A DNA stretch of 64,000 nt from Paraspadella gotoi (Eukaryota; Chaetognatha): NCBI GenBank assembly GCA_051294375.1, contig CM119268.1, forward strand, positions 10,237,607-10,301,606, in the 5' to 3' direction. Below the pieces are notes generated by a model, which saw only the letters and a program-made list of their open reading frames with translations, was not told the DNA's origin and searched no databases. Every line of letters begins with the position of its first letter. Within the stretch, counting starts at the first letter, position 1. Positions 1 to 12,299 of the stretch are shown here, in pieces. The position numbers and the translations under genes are program-made.

Positions 1-1404
1 GACGTATTATGATAAAGTATCCAGAAGATTAAATATTGTTAAGATTTAATATTGTTTTTTTTACATTGCAAATGATCATGGTTGTGTGTGGTTCTATTTA
101 GTTATTCAGTTAAAAGTATTCAAGCCTTTAAGTAGGTTGTGTGGACGAATAATCACGACGCGCAACCTCGTCCACATATATATTATATAACCGATGCTAT
201 GCTTGTCAGGAAAAACCATTTCTAATGTTGCATCTCCTACTAGCAGTCTCGCATCTCCTATTCGCTCCTTTAAAATCGGGTCGTTCTTGTTTCCAAAGAG
301 AATTTGCGAATAGATGTATTCACTTTCAAAACCAGCGAAGTTTTTTTGCGATGACGAAAATTCACGACGAAGAATCGAGGTTGGTCGTGAAAAACTGAAA
401 AACGAAATCCCAGGGGAGAAGAAGAGACAATGGGGAAGTTACATATGGATGAAGGCAACGTTGGTAGGTAACGGGAATGAGGAATTGATTTTAAGAATTA
501 TTTATAGTATAAATAATATTTAAACGTAGTAATTTATTAGATAAAAAAGGGGAAAAAATGTAGAGAGACAACGGAGGAAATACAACAAGTGGAAAAATGT
601 ATGTTAGCCGTTCCAGATTACCGATTACAGTGGAGAAAACAGAACGTTATTGCCACTTAAAAAGAAGAAGATTGAAAATGTTGAAAATTATAATTATATC
701 CAATCCAATCCAATTCAATCCAATTTAGTCCAAAATAGTAAAACAAATATTCTTGCAATTTTTCATAATATTGAAAGGAACGGCCTCTGCGACTTGTTTT
801 ATGTTATCAGCGGATTTAGAATTCCAGTGCCAACAATGGAACCATGAAAAAAATGAATGGAGGACTAACGGAAACGAGAAAGAAAAAAGGATAAAAGAAT
901 AAGCCAAAGAAGAAAAAGAAAAAGAGAAGCCGAATGAAAAAATGAAGTAATTGACAATACAAACAGAAATTGGGAAAGAAAAAAAAAGAAAAACTGATAT
1001 GCAAGCGAGACAAGGCAGCAAACACAACCACAGATAACTAGTGTTCAACACTTCCCTTCCTTAACTCGATCACCAGCCTCACCACCCTATCCTACCTCGC
1101 TAAACCATCTTCAAATCTACAAATTCTACCAAATCTATCAAATATTGCCAATTCCCAAATCTACCAAAGCTCTGCCAAATCCTCCAACGAACTCTTGACT
1201 TTCCTGCGACGCTAGATGTCAGCCAGCAAAGTTGGAACGGAGTCAGGTAATGCGAGCGGAGACTCTCGGAGAACTCGCAGACCTCGGCCGCCAACGCCGC
1301 TTAAAATTAATTTATGCCCTCTCCCTCTCTACTCTCTCTCTCCTCTCTCTCTCTCTACCTCTCTCCCTCCTCTCTCATCTCCCTCCTCGATCTCTCTCCT
1401 CAGT

Positions 1405-2180
1405 CGCTCTTTCTTTGCTCTAACGAACTTTTTTTTCGCTCTGCTTCTCACTTTTTTGGTTTAGATTTTTTTTTTTTCCATCTCACTTGTTTTTTATTCC
1501 GTTCTTGTTCCTTATCAACTCGGCGCATGTCATTCATTTAAGGAATTCCTACTTCATTTGCATCGTTAGTGTGGTCATTCATGCTCATTTCAGCTTACTT
1601 AATTGCCGTCCTCTCTCTCTCATCTCCTCAGTCTCTCCTCTCTACTGCTCTCTTCTCTCGATCTCTCTCTCTCATTCGTCTTCTCATCGTACTCTTTGCT
1701 CTAACGATTATTTTTCGGTCTGCTTTCACTTTTTTCGTTTAGCAAAATTTTTTTTCCTTCTCACTTGTTCCGTCTCTTACTTCGTATCTATCGTTCCTTT
1801 CACACTCGGGCATGTCATTTCATTAAGCAATTCCATACTTCATTTGCCCATCCGTTGTGTGTATCATTACTCTCATATTCGTTTCCTCGTCTTCGCTCGC
1901 TCTCTCTTCTCTCTATCATCTCTCTCTCTCGTCATCTCTCTCTCTCTCCCTCTTCTCTCAATCTCTCATCAGATCGTCTTTTTCCTTGCTCTTAACGAGA
2001 CTTTTTTTTCGGTCTGCTTTCACTTTTTTGTTTAGAAATTTTTTTTCCTCTCACTTGTTTTTTATTCGTTCCTATGCTTCCTTTTCAACTCGGGCATGTC
2101 ATTTCATTAAGAATTCCAACTTCATTTTGCCCATCCGTTGTGTGTTCATTATCGTCTTCATTTCGGTCTTATTGCCTCTC
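1405..2180. repeat. three tandem copies of a ~285 bp pyrimidine-rich unit
   Basis: Landmarks TTGCTCTAACGA or close variants (about 1415, 1696, 1987) and TCGGGCATGTCATT-like strings (about 1520, 1806, 2091) recur at 281-291 bp spacing. Copies differ by small indels and substitutions. It may be a real variable-number repeat or read noise. The open frames through it are unbroken only because the sequence is low in stop codons. Confidence 0.75.
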
Positions 2181-2442
2181 TCTCTCTCTCTCTCTCTCTC
2201 TCTAAACCACCCCTCTTTCTCTCCCTATTCCGGTTGCTCAAACTTGTCAAAGATTCTTTTCAGTAGTCATTTTAAACGAAAAACTAAAAAAAATTTGAGA
2301 ACTTAAAGAAAATGAGAGAATTTTGAAAACAAAAAAAAGTATTTCAAAAAAGTAAAAGACAATTCGACTTTTCCGTCGCTTTTAGTTTTTCCTCTTTCCC
2401 GCTCATTCGATTCAAAACAAGTTTTCCTTTCACTGTTTCTCC

Positions 2443-2443
<1 letters not shown>

Positions 2444-2503
<60 letters not shown>
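2444..2503. repeat. (CT)n microsatellite, about 30 units
   Basis: It is an uninterrupted CT dinucleotide run. A short (GAC)8 tract follows at 2763-2786. The rest of 2181-2956 shows no gene. Confidence 0.95.
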
Positions 2504-2509
<6 letters not shown>

Positions 2510-2958
2510 CAAAAGGGCCAGGTCAGACTCCACCCGGGTTCCTTTGAGAAAACGTCAAACAAAACAAATAAAAACAAAAACAGTCTTGAGTCTCGCGAGA
2601 TAAGACTCTGCTGTCGCGATGCCTTTTTGTTTTTTTTTCTGATCTCAACCTCGAAAAATCCGCGTCGCGTTTTCCTTTTAAAAGTTTTAATTCGTTGGTT
2701 AGCGACAGTCACGTGTTGTCAAGAGGCCATGAGAAAAGAATTAGATGCTTGAATTAGAGACTGACGACGACGACGACGACGACGACTACCCCGTCGCAGA
2801 AGACGTAGCTTAAGAATTTCTTTGAATACTTGATCTTCAATCTCACACAGATTTTCTTTTCTCCTTTTTTTTTTGCTTCACATTATTTCTCTGATTTTTC
2901 TCTGAAATTTTTTCACTATTTTTTTCGCTCTGTTTTCTTTTTTATTTCTTATATTCTT

Positions 2959-3150
2959 TATGAAATTGGTACAAACAATATAAAAATTATCCATTCATTT
3001 AATAAATAAGCTATCTTGCACCTGACTTTGGTGGTTTAAGGCCTCACTCTTACAAGATAATGACATAGCAGGTCCCTGCAAGCTTTTAATCTAGACTCTT
3101 TCAGTCTCGTTTATTCACTCCCAGAGTACCTGGCTTCCCTATCAATGAAG
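2959..3150. repeat. dispersed repeat, copy 1
   Basis: About 190 bp is shared with 39892-40090: it starts TATGAAATTGGTAC, then contains TTTAATAAATAAGCTATCTT, TTTGGTGGTTTAAGG, CCCTGCAAGCTTT and TCTCGTTTATTCA. The copies differ by substitutions and by indels of several bases, so this is an old interspersed family, unlike the assembly duplicates. No coding capacity and no obvious terminal inverted repeats. Confidence 0.75.
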
Positions 3151-4550
3151 TGGTATAATGTTTCAAAGAATGTTTCAATTGTATGATCAATTGTATCATT
3201 GTATTATCTTATTTATTTTCTTCTGCTTTTGTTCTTTCCACTTACACACGTTTCTTAAACTTTTTTTTATTTCTTATTCCAATTCGTTTCGCATTTCTTT
3301 TTCTCTAGTTTCTTTTTCTCTTTCTCACCAAAACTGCTCCGTTGTCCTATTTTCTTTTCCAGCCATCGTCTCGTCTCGTCTTCCTGAGCAAAACCTCTTT
3401 TCCTTTTCTCTCTTCTCTTCTTTAATTTAGCCCTAAGCTCAGGTTGGCTTCCTTTTTACTGTTATTATTTTATATTATTTTCCCTTTTTTATTTTTGTAT
3501 TTTATCATTGTCTTTTCTCCTATTAATCCTTTATTTCTACGTCTTCTTTTCTTTTTCATCTTTTTCCCTTTTGCTTTCTTTATTTTTCTTTTTCATTTTC
3601 CTCTTGTCTCCTTCCTCATTCTCTACTTTTTTTTTTTTTTTAAACATTTCTAAATCTCTTTTACTATTTCCCTCTTTTTTTCTTTCCTCTCCTTTTTACC
3701 TCTTCTTCCTCTTTTTTTCCCTTTTTTCTTTCTTTCCTTTCTCCCGATCCTTTTGTCCTTGAATTCTCGCGGCTTCGATTGTGGATCAAAAGAGGCTACG
3801 AGAAAACCCGTGGCCTTCGAGCGTAGGGGAGCGTGAGGGGGGAAGTGTGGACTAGTGTGGGAAGGGAGTGTGGGTAAAGCAGTGTGGGGGCCAACAGAGT
3901 GGAAAAGCTTCGATGAGTGAATCGTTGAAAAGCGCTGACCAGGCGAGACTCAACGACTCGTGGGCCGAAGGCGTCGATTGGAATTGACGAGGTCGTTGTT
4001 GTCGTTGTAGTTGTCGTTGTTGTTGTGGACGGGAGAATTGGACAAAAAGCAGCATTGACAAGGTTGTTGTTGTTGTTGTTTTTGGTTGTCGTCGTCGTTT
4101 GTTGGAAATTTCGATGTGAATCCGAGATCTCTGATCCTAATTTGCTCTGGTCTCTGATCTTTCTCTTCGAGTTTCCACGTTGATTGTTAATTCTTGCAAT
4201 TATCTTCGTAGTAGAATTTTGGCAATTAAAAAACTGTAACTGTAAATGCATTGCAATTAGGTAATGCGTGAATGGAAGGCGCTAGTATTTGGCGCAGTTA
4301 TGACGAGTTAAGAAAAATGGCGAAACGTTTCAACGTGGAAAAAAATAAAACGATTATCGGTGACTTGGAAAAAAAAAATATCGTGAAAAGAAAATAGAGA
4401 CGACGAATTTGGAGGCAAAGAATGAGAAGGAGAGAGAAAAAGAAATGAGGCGGAGTGAAAAGTGGAGAAGGAGTGAAAATAAAGGCGGCGACGAGGGGTG
4501 TTGCTTTTATCGGGGAATTTGAATTTCAAGTAAAGTGGAGTAAGGAAAAG
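3151..4550. other. pyrimidine-rich then GTT-rich non-coding DNA
   Basis: 3190-3760 is very T/C-rich. 3990-4100 contains (GTT)n/(GTC)n tracts. Open frames here encode homopolymeric or low-complexity peptides and I call none of them. Confidence 0.5.
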
Positions 4551-4552
4551 GG

Positions 4553-4860
4553 AAGGCTTGGAAAATGGAAGGCATGGAAAAAGGAAGGCATGGAAAAAGG
4601 AAGGTATGGAAAAGGGAAGGTAGGGAAAAGGGAAGGCATGGAAAAAGGAAGGCATGGAAAAGGGAAGGCATGGAAAAAGGGGGGTATGGAAAAGAGAAGG
4701 CATGGAAAAAGGAAGGTATTGAAAAAGTAAGGTATGGAAAAGAGAAGGCATGGAAAAAGGAAGGTATGGAAAAGAGAAGGCATAGAAAAAGGAAGGCATG
4801 GAAAAAGGAAGGTATGGAAAAGAGAATGCATGGAAAAAAGAGGGTATGGAAAAGCGTTTA
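4553..4860. repeat. 16-bp minisatellite, about 19 units
   Basis: The unit is close to GGCATGGAAAAAGGAA with G/A, C/T and A-run length variants. Both strands are open in several frames over it, giving Lys/Gly-rich or Phe/Pro-rich repeat peptides. That is a by-product of a unit lacking stop codons. Confidence 0.9.
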
Positions 4861-5369
4861 ATGGAGAGACCAAGAATTGAACGGATTGGAAAGTCGTAAT
4901 GTAGAATGGAGTGGAATGGCGCTTTATGGTGGTGTGGCGAAAAGAAATGGCGAAAAATGGAAAGGCGGTAAAATGAAATGATGGATACTGAATAGTCGCA
5001 AAATGGAATGATGCGAAATTAAAAAAAAGGAAAAAAAGGGAAGAGCGAGGTTGAAAAATTTAAAAATCCATGATTTTCTTCTCTCAAAATTTGCTTTTTT
5101 ATCTTTTCTGAATTCGCTTTTCCTTCTTCAAACACTTGAAATGTTGGCGAAATTTCTTGAGGATACATTATGCCTATTTAGGGCTCTTATCTAAATTACA
5201 TATAATTTGTATTACTTACATTGTTGATGTAAGTGTTTGCTAATAAGGATCAGCAAACATGAGTCGTGAGAGAAGAATCGTAATCTTAGAGATTAACGAT
5301 CTGAAATGCCTTTGGTTCACAAAAAAAACCGAAAAAAAAAAAAAAAAAATCATAAGAGAGACCTCTGTT

Positions 5370-5370
<1 letters not shown>

Positions 5371-5411
<41 letters not shown>

Positions 5412-5619
5412 AGAGAGATATATATTATATTGAAAATAGAGAGAGCTTTAGGCCAGTTTTCAAAACTTACCTCAAAAAGCTACTTTATCCAAAAATAGAA
5501 TTTAACCACGATCCTGTTACTTTAAAACAATTAATTATACTTAAACTACTTTTTGTACTTCAATTTTACTTCAAGCTACTCTATCAAGAGAGAGAGAGAG
5601 AGAGAGATGAGAGAGAGAG

Positions 5620-5651
<32 letters not shown>

Positions 5652-5764
5652 GGAGAGAGAGAGAGAAGAGAGAGAGAGAGATAGGGAGAGAGAGAGAGAA
5701 GAGAAAGAAGAGAGAGTAGAGAGAGAGAGAGAAAAGAGGNNNNNNNNNNNNNNNNNNNNNNNNN
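5371..5764. repeat. (GA)n tracts ending at a 25-N gap
   Basis: GA dinucleotide arrays at 5371-5417 and 5588-5738 are followed by 25 Ns (5740-5764). The gap probably exists because reads could not be joined through the array. Confidence 0.85.
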
Positions 5765-5846
5765 CGCGGTGCGTAATGACTAATGACAAATGAGTGATTG
5801 AGGCGCCAGAGAAGAAAAGCCTCGGGTGAAGTCGGGAAAAGTGAAG

Positions 5847-5990
5847 TTGATGGAAACCCTTTTAGTGATTAGGGTAAGGAAGGAAACCCTTTTAGTGATT
5901 TGGTGAAAAAAGGAAACCCTCATAGTGATTTGTTGAAGGAATGAAACCCTATTAGTGATTTCTTCAAGGACGGAATTCCTCTTAGTAACT
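5847..5990 (+). repeat. ~39-bp tandem repeat, about 4 degenerate units
   Basis: GAAACCCTTTTAGTGATT-like cores recur at about 39-40 bp spacing with growing divergence to the right (TTTTAG, CATAG, TATTAG, TCTTAG). Not seen elsewhere in the window. Confidence 0.75.
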
Positions 5991-6192
5991 GTTCAATGGA
6001 AGAAGACCTTGATCGTTATTTTTATTTATTTATTTTTTTTTTTAAACCCTTTATCTAAACTCGAGGTCATTTTAATCCTTAAGTGGTTGAGCGGCTTCCT
6101 TGTGAGTCGCGGCTCTTCCATTCATTAAGTTGCAAAATGGCGACTTCGAAAAGAAATAGGCTTTTTGAAGAATGAAAAGTGGCAATAAAAGT

Positions 6193-6950
6193 CAGCTAAA
6201 GAAGAGCAAAACAGTTTTTGTTTTTAGTTTTGGGGCGTTTTTTTTTTAAGGTCTTAAACAAATGAGGAAGTTTAGCTATACAAGAATTCAAAACCAGGGA
6301 TTCCGGATAAAAATGTTCCAATGCTGATGATTCTACAATGCTCGGAAAGGTTTTAGGAAGAATTAGACATAAATTAAGTAAAGGAGATATGAGAGACGAG
6401 CAATTCATACGTACGTACGACGTATGAAAAGGGAGAAAAAAGAGAAAAAAAGAAACAAACAAGAACATAATAAGAACATAATTAACAACGAAGCAATGAG
6501 GAACATTTGGCAAAGTCTTGACGAATCTCTGACAATCACGTTTTAATCTTATGTTCTAAAATTAAGATCGTTGATGGCCCGAGGTATATCATTCGTGTCA
6601 GGAGGCGTGACAATGTCACTGACATGAAGTAAGTCATCGCGGAGGGACTCGGCGAGCACGCGGTGAGATTGATAAGCGGCGCCTGGCGACAGACAATAAG
6701 AAATCAGGCTAAACGAAAAAGAGCAAAAACGAGTTTTTTGTTATTTAGGTTCTTGGGGGCTGTTTTTTTTTAAGGTCTTAAACAAGATGAAAGGAAAGGT
6801 TGAGGCTGTGAGACAAGAAGTTCAAAACAGGGATTCTCTGAAAAATAAAGAAGTGTGATGCCAGATGCTGATGATTCTAAGCAATGACTCGGAAAGGTTT
6901 TAGAAGAGATTAGATAGCATAAAATTAAGTAAAGGAGACATGTGAGAGAA
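6193..6950. repeat. local duplication with indels (two ~240 bp copies)
   Basis: About 6193-6400 and 6708-6940 share AAGGTCTTAAACAA, GATGCTGATGATTCTA-like strings, CTCGGAAAGGTTTTAG and AAATTAAGTAAAGGAGA. Differences are dominated by one- or two-base indels and the region lies between two 25-N gaps, so it is likely read-extension sequence. No gene. Confidence 0.65.
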
Positions 6951-8500
6951 GTCTATATTCTCGTGCTATCATGCCGGAGCGCATATATCTATCTAGCGTT
7001 TAGATAAGCACAAGACGACACCTGAGAGTCTGACGTACCGACATTGGAGAGAGAGCTAAAGCGATCTATCGAGAGACTATCGCACGAGAGAGTGAGATCT
7101 ATTATGGGAGTGACCGAGAGGAGCGAGAGAGCACTTATGCAGCTCCCACACCACGACGAGCAACATACCGACGTGCACCGTTCAGCACGAGAGCTGGCCG
7201 CGAGCCACCACCACACACCATCACATGCGCAGCACCTGAGCGCGCGCAGCGTAGACCACTCACGCATGTATCAGCGCAGCCGATCACGAGCAGCTCGAGG
7301 CCGGCGAGCGGAGGCGATGATGTCCGATTGTAGCTATAAGATCACGGCATTCACCAATGGAAGCCGTGAATATGAGAGCCCGTGAAAAATCATTGGTTCC
7401 GATTGGGAGTGAGAAAAAGAGAGAGGAGAGNNNNNNNNNNNNNNNNNNNNNNNNNAGAGAGAGAGAGAGAGAGAGAAGCGATATTCAAGCGACGCGATTC
7501 TTCTGCCCGTTTCCTTTTCCGTCACAACGAACTCCATATTTTCCGCCATCTTGAAAAAAAAATTTTTCTTTTGTTTTTTGTTTTTCTTTCTTTTTGTTTT
7601 CACGTCATCTCATCTAAAAGACATTATCCTTCGCTCGCTTCCCGACTCGGGACGATGATGACGACGACGATGATGACGACGATGCTTCGAGAGACGATGC
7701 CAACGACGATACAAACGACCGATTCCAACTGCGAGATGAAATCCAACTCGGACAATTGCCTCTCACTGAAGGAATCAGCTTGAAGCTCATTCCGCTTCGG
7801 TTTTTAATTCAATCAACTCCTTCGCCAGCTGAGCAACGAATCTAACAGGGAAGTCGGAATTCCCGCCATCATTTCGGAAAATAGAATTATTTCCCGTTAC
7901 TTAGTAAATGAATTTCTAATCCGTATTTTTTACCTGTTGAAATTTTTAACCGGTTGGTGTACTTTTAGGAGTTATACTTCATTGGGTGAACTTCACAAAC
8001 AATTTATAATTATAAGAAAACTGCTTCCATTTCTAACATAATACATTTGCATAATTACAATGTCTAAATATTCTTTGAAATATTAAAATATTATAAAACT
8101 TGCTGAACAAATTAAAAACTATAAAAAGTTTGTTTGTTTTTTTCAAAAGCGAATTAAAAGATCAATAATCTAACTGCTTCAATATGCAAATAAGTTTACG
8201 AATATTATTTAAGAAATTAAGACTCCGCTACTCATTCATAGAATGAGACGAAGACGACGTCTCATCTCACTAAAATTGCCTTTTTCTTCAGTTCTTCGTG
8301 TCTCCTTTCTTTGCTTCTTCACTCGCCCAAATCTCTTTTCACTTCCTCTCTCGTTTTCACACTCTCTTTCACATCTTATCACTTTCACATCGTCGGCACA
8401 TCATCATCTAAAATGACTGTCAATCAAATCCCCGATGCCGCCACGTGTGCCTTTTCGGCCAGTCACTCACATCGATCATTCACCATCACCGTATATGTCT
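6951..8500. other. non-coding DNA with a 25-N gap
   Basis: A 25-N gap (7431-7455) sits inside a GA tract. 7653-7690 is GAC/GAT-rich. 7800-8250 is plain AT-rich sequence. No gene evidence was found before the exon 2 donor. Confidence 0.5.
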
Positions 8501-8525
8501 TAACTCTCACCGCCAGATGACTCAC

Positions 8526-8756
8526 TGTTCTTCTGATAGACGAGGATCTCGACGGATTCCTGCGTCTGCGTCTCGAGCGCCCCCTCGATCCTCCGCGTCA
8601 TCTCGACGTCGGTGGAGTCCCCGTACATAAAGTCACACTTGCAGGAGCGTTGCATGACCTCGGCGCGAGTGTAGCCCGAGAGCTTGGTGAAGCCTTCGTT
8701 GCAGTAGACGATGGGAAAGTCCACGATCTGAGCGTTGGCGAGCACGAAGCTGGCGT
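8526..8756 (-). CDS. eag: EAG-type potassium channel, coding exon 2 (PAS domain)
   Basis: This 231-base exon has phase 1 at both ends and encodes 76 whole codons of the N-terminal PAS domain of the same channel. Diagnostic stretches are SFVLANAQIVDFPIVYCNEG, KLSGYTRAEVMQRSC, FMYGDSTD and ILVYQKN, all with close counterparts in Eag. The acceptor is a pyrimidine run ending TTTTTCACAG, with a possible branch site CTGAC about 20 bases upstream. The donor is a perfect GTGAGT at 8525-8520. Splicing from exon 1 gives GQ-H-ASF; Drosophila has one more residue here (SQPDSSF as I recall), so the junction could be off by a codon. The last residue before the donor corresponds to the N of KKN-RTPVW in mammals, and A|G at the junction would restore Arg or Ser. 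The remaining PAS residues, S1-S6, pore, C-linker and CNBD are not in the window. Confidence 0.93.
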
Positions 8757-10183
8757 CTGTGAAAAAGGGAAGGGTGGGTCAGTTCCTCTCTCTCTCTCTT
8801 CTCTCTCTCTCCGTGGCTCTTCTCTCCTCTCTCTCTCTCTCTCTCTCTCCATCGTCTTCTTACTCTCTCACCTTCTCTCTTCTTATTTCTTCGTTTTACT
8901 TTAAACTCATTCGTTTTAAATCTCTTGCTTCTAAAGTGAACCAAAATATATTTCTTTTTGTTCTATTTTCTTTCTTTTTTTCTTTATCACGTTTTCGTCG
9001 TCTTTTCTTTCGATCTTATGCACTTTGTTTTTTTTCTTTCTTTCTTTCTTTTCTTTTTTTCATTTCTTTCTTCTTCTTTCTTTCTTTCTTCCTATTTTCT
9101 TATTTTCTTACTCTCTTTCTTTCTTTCTTTCTTTAATTCATTCTTTTTTTATTTCTTTCTGTCTCTCTTATCCCGTTTTCTTTCTTTCCTCCTCTTTACT
9201 TCTTCTTTCCCTTCTCGATCCTTTTAACTAAACTGCCGCCGTTCGAAAAAAAGAAAATAAAAAAAAAAGCGGAACTGAAACACTTTTAGTCTGAGGCTCT
9301 AAAAATAGACAAATTCCTCCGGTTTCACATTTCTTCACATTTCTTCACATTCCACTTTCACATTTCAAAATTTGGTTTTTTTTTCCCGCGGAGTGGGAAG
9401 CCGCCTTCCAACGCCTCGAGTCTGGAACTTGACAACGTCGGCGACGACGACGACGACGACGACGACGAACGCAACAATTACAACGAGGAACACAATAACA
9501 ACCTTAAGGGTTTCCAATACGACCATAAAAGCAACAACCATGACAACAACGATGGCTTTGCCGTCGTCGATGACCTCACCTAATGCGACGACGACGACAA
9601 CATCAACGGGAATGACAACAACAACGACAAACAACAACGAGAATAACAACGACAACGACATCTCAGTTTCCGCCGCCGCGTCATTTCTCGTCTCCCGATA
9701 AAAAAAAATTAAAAATTCCGATATTTAGAGAATCTTTTAAATGTTTTCCCACCAAGCGACAAAATTGTCCCGCCTTATTTTTAAAATTATTCTATCCGCA
9801 TTTTTCTTTGGTAGATGTGAAAACGTCATCCGAGGACTGACGTAACTGTGAGCGGTGAATTCGATCAAATGAATTAGAGAAAATTCGTACAAAAATATAT
9901 AAAAAAATATCCATTTAGATATCTAGCCTCCTGACTTTTGACAGGCTATTGCAGATTTTAAAAAAAGCCTTCATTCCTCTCTCCTCCGCGTGCTAATAGG
10001 ATTGCAACCGGAGTGAGGGACTATTAATTACTGCCGCCACAACTAGTAGGAAGTTTTAAAAATGTAACAGAATCTACGTACACTTTCAGGGCGTGTCCCA
10101 TCAGAATTAGCATTCAGGGAACAAGTTTTGTGATTCTTTTTTTTAACTCGGTCTAGATAATTCGACGCCGTTACGCAAGTTAG

Positions 10184-10185
<2 letters not shown>

Positions 10186-10253
<68 letters not shown>
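10186..10253. repeat. (AG)n microsatellite
   Basis: About 33 uninterrupted AG units. The equivalent stretch in copy 2 (22612-23215) is about 600 bp of interrupted GA with interspersed unique sequence, so the clean copy may have collapsed the array. Confidence 0.9.
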
Positions 10254-10256
<3 letters not shown>

Positions 10257-11412
10257 AATCGTGGCCGCCCTGGAAGAGGGATGTGTATGAAAAGAGAAGA
10301 TGAAAATTCATGATACGAATTTCCGACGAAGATGGAATTGACGCGAGATAAAAACCATGAGGATTGAGGGTTGACCAATGAAAAGGATTCGCCAGAAAAT
10401 GCGAGGAGACGGAGACGAGAATGGCCGTCGAAACAACGACGACGACGACGACGACGACGATGAGGAGAAACAATCTTGTTTTGGATGATGTTTTCCAGCC
10501 CTCGGTACTGTTTCCCGTTAATTCCCATATAATTTTTTGGTTGGATTACTCGAAAAATTACGGAATCATTTGGTTCCTAAAAGGGCAATCGAAATTGTTT
10601 TACATAATCAGGACCAATGTCTTGATTACCATAATTCCTTCGTTTTTCTGTTTGTATGCATCTGCAGCGTAAAGTTATATGAACAAAAACACCTCAGTGT
10701 AAAACAATGACATATAAAAAATAAACTAAATGACACAATGTTGCTATCGTTGGAGAGGCCCAGGCTTACTTTTTTGGTTTTGTGACTAAATAGAGTTTGA
10801 ACTAGTTGAAACGCGAGAGTGGAGTCAGACTTTTTGGTAAAATGGTTCAAGCTGTTGTCCTTTCCTCAAACTCGACCTCATCATTTTCCTCTTTCCTTCT
10901 CTCACTGGAAAATACCTTTTTCTCTCTGCCACCTCATCCAATAAAAATATAAAATACGATCAAAAACCGCCGACGTGCGATTCCTCAATCAGATGCATAT
11001 ATTGTATTTACATTAAGCTAAGTAAACATAACGTCGACCAAGAACTTTGCCTTCGGCCTACTTCATCGTTTTGCGAGGACGACGACTACGACGACGACGA
11101 AGACAACAACGACGATAAGGATCTCGCAAAAGCAATACCGTTAGAAGAACGAAAATAAAATGCCCGAGGGGCGAATTTATGAACAGCTTTTCTCTTTTCT
11201 TTCCTTCTTTTTTTTTCCTCTTCTTTTTTCGCGGTTCTGTTTACTAAGGTTTATTTTTTTCGGCTCAAAGAGGAGTTTGCGCCTGCGGTAGGATTTCAAA
11301 AAAAAAGGAATCGCAAAGAAGGAAAAGGAAGAAAGGATAAGGATTAGATGGGGAAAAAAGGACGGGAGAGAGAAGAAGAGAGAGAGAAGAGGAGAGAACG
11401 AGTAGAGAGAAT

Positions 11413-11449
<37 letters not shown>

Positions 11450-11749
11450 ATGGTGGGAATGGCTTACGCCTCGCAGCTAGAACATAGGGAAAAGTCAACG
11501 AAAAAAAAAGGAAAAAAATCACTGAGGAGAAATTAAAAGGAAAACACAAAGTGGCGAAAGAAAAAAAAGGAAAGAAAGGAAGAGGCTGTATGAAACGTAA
11601 GGAAGGGACAGAAGAAAGATTAACAAAAAAAAAGTTAGAGACAGAGACGGAAAATAATTAGATGAAATGAAGAGAAAAATGAAGTCGACAGAAGAAGATG
11701 AGAGAAGAAAATGGAAGAATGAGGTATTAGGGGATTAAGGGATTAGGGA

Positions 11750-11789
<40 letters not shown>

Positions 11790-12299
11790 AGATGAGAGTT
11801 TTAGACGGAGAGATGAGCAGACGATTGCAGAGAACTCAACATATAAAAAAAATCTCTTCTATATATTCACCGGATTAACTCGTTTTGTTTTTTTCTTCCC
11901 TTTTTAGCAGCCCTCGGATTTTCAATGGAAAAAGTCCTAAAAATATATAATTAAATTCTTAAGGCTTTTTATCATAACAAACAAAAGGATATTATTAATT
12001 AAAAATTTTTGAATTCTAAACACCACGCCAACATCTTTATTTCAAATCTCAGATCGTTAATCATTTTTTTTCTTTTCTATATTTTTTTTTCGCCGCTTGA
12101 GTGAAAATTGTATTACCTACATCACACATCCCAGAGATACCACACTGATAAGTCACCAAATACCTAATATGGCTTACTCCTATCGAAACCTCTATCAGAC
12201 CTTGAGATGTCGGCCGCTGTGTTCAAGTCGAACAATAGCTCTCCGCCAAGCATTCCAAATCACCTTATATGCATTGTTGCCAGAGACACTCTTCATGAA

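Larger units (their letters stand above)
1..8525 (-). other. eag: eag intron 2 (partial)
   Basis: Everything left of exon 2 should be intron 2 of the channel gene, because no sequence resembling the next expected coding stretch (TPVWFFVKIAPIRNE-like) is present. It is AT-rich with long pyrimidine-rich runs, two 25-N gaps, and the tandem repeats listed below. I see no other gene in it. Confidence 0.6.

Noticed and set aside
3796-4251. 151-codon minus-strand frame with poly-Asn and poly-Thr
   Set aside because: It comes from (GTT)n/(GTC)n tracts inside eag intron 2. No domain and no splice sites.
5847-5990. CRISPR-like regularly spaced repeats
   Set aside because: Units are contiguous and degenerate with no unique spacers, in an animal genome. 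It is an ordinary tandem repeat; the same applies to the 35-, 36- and 37-bp arrays.
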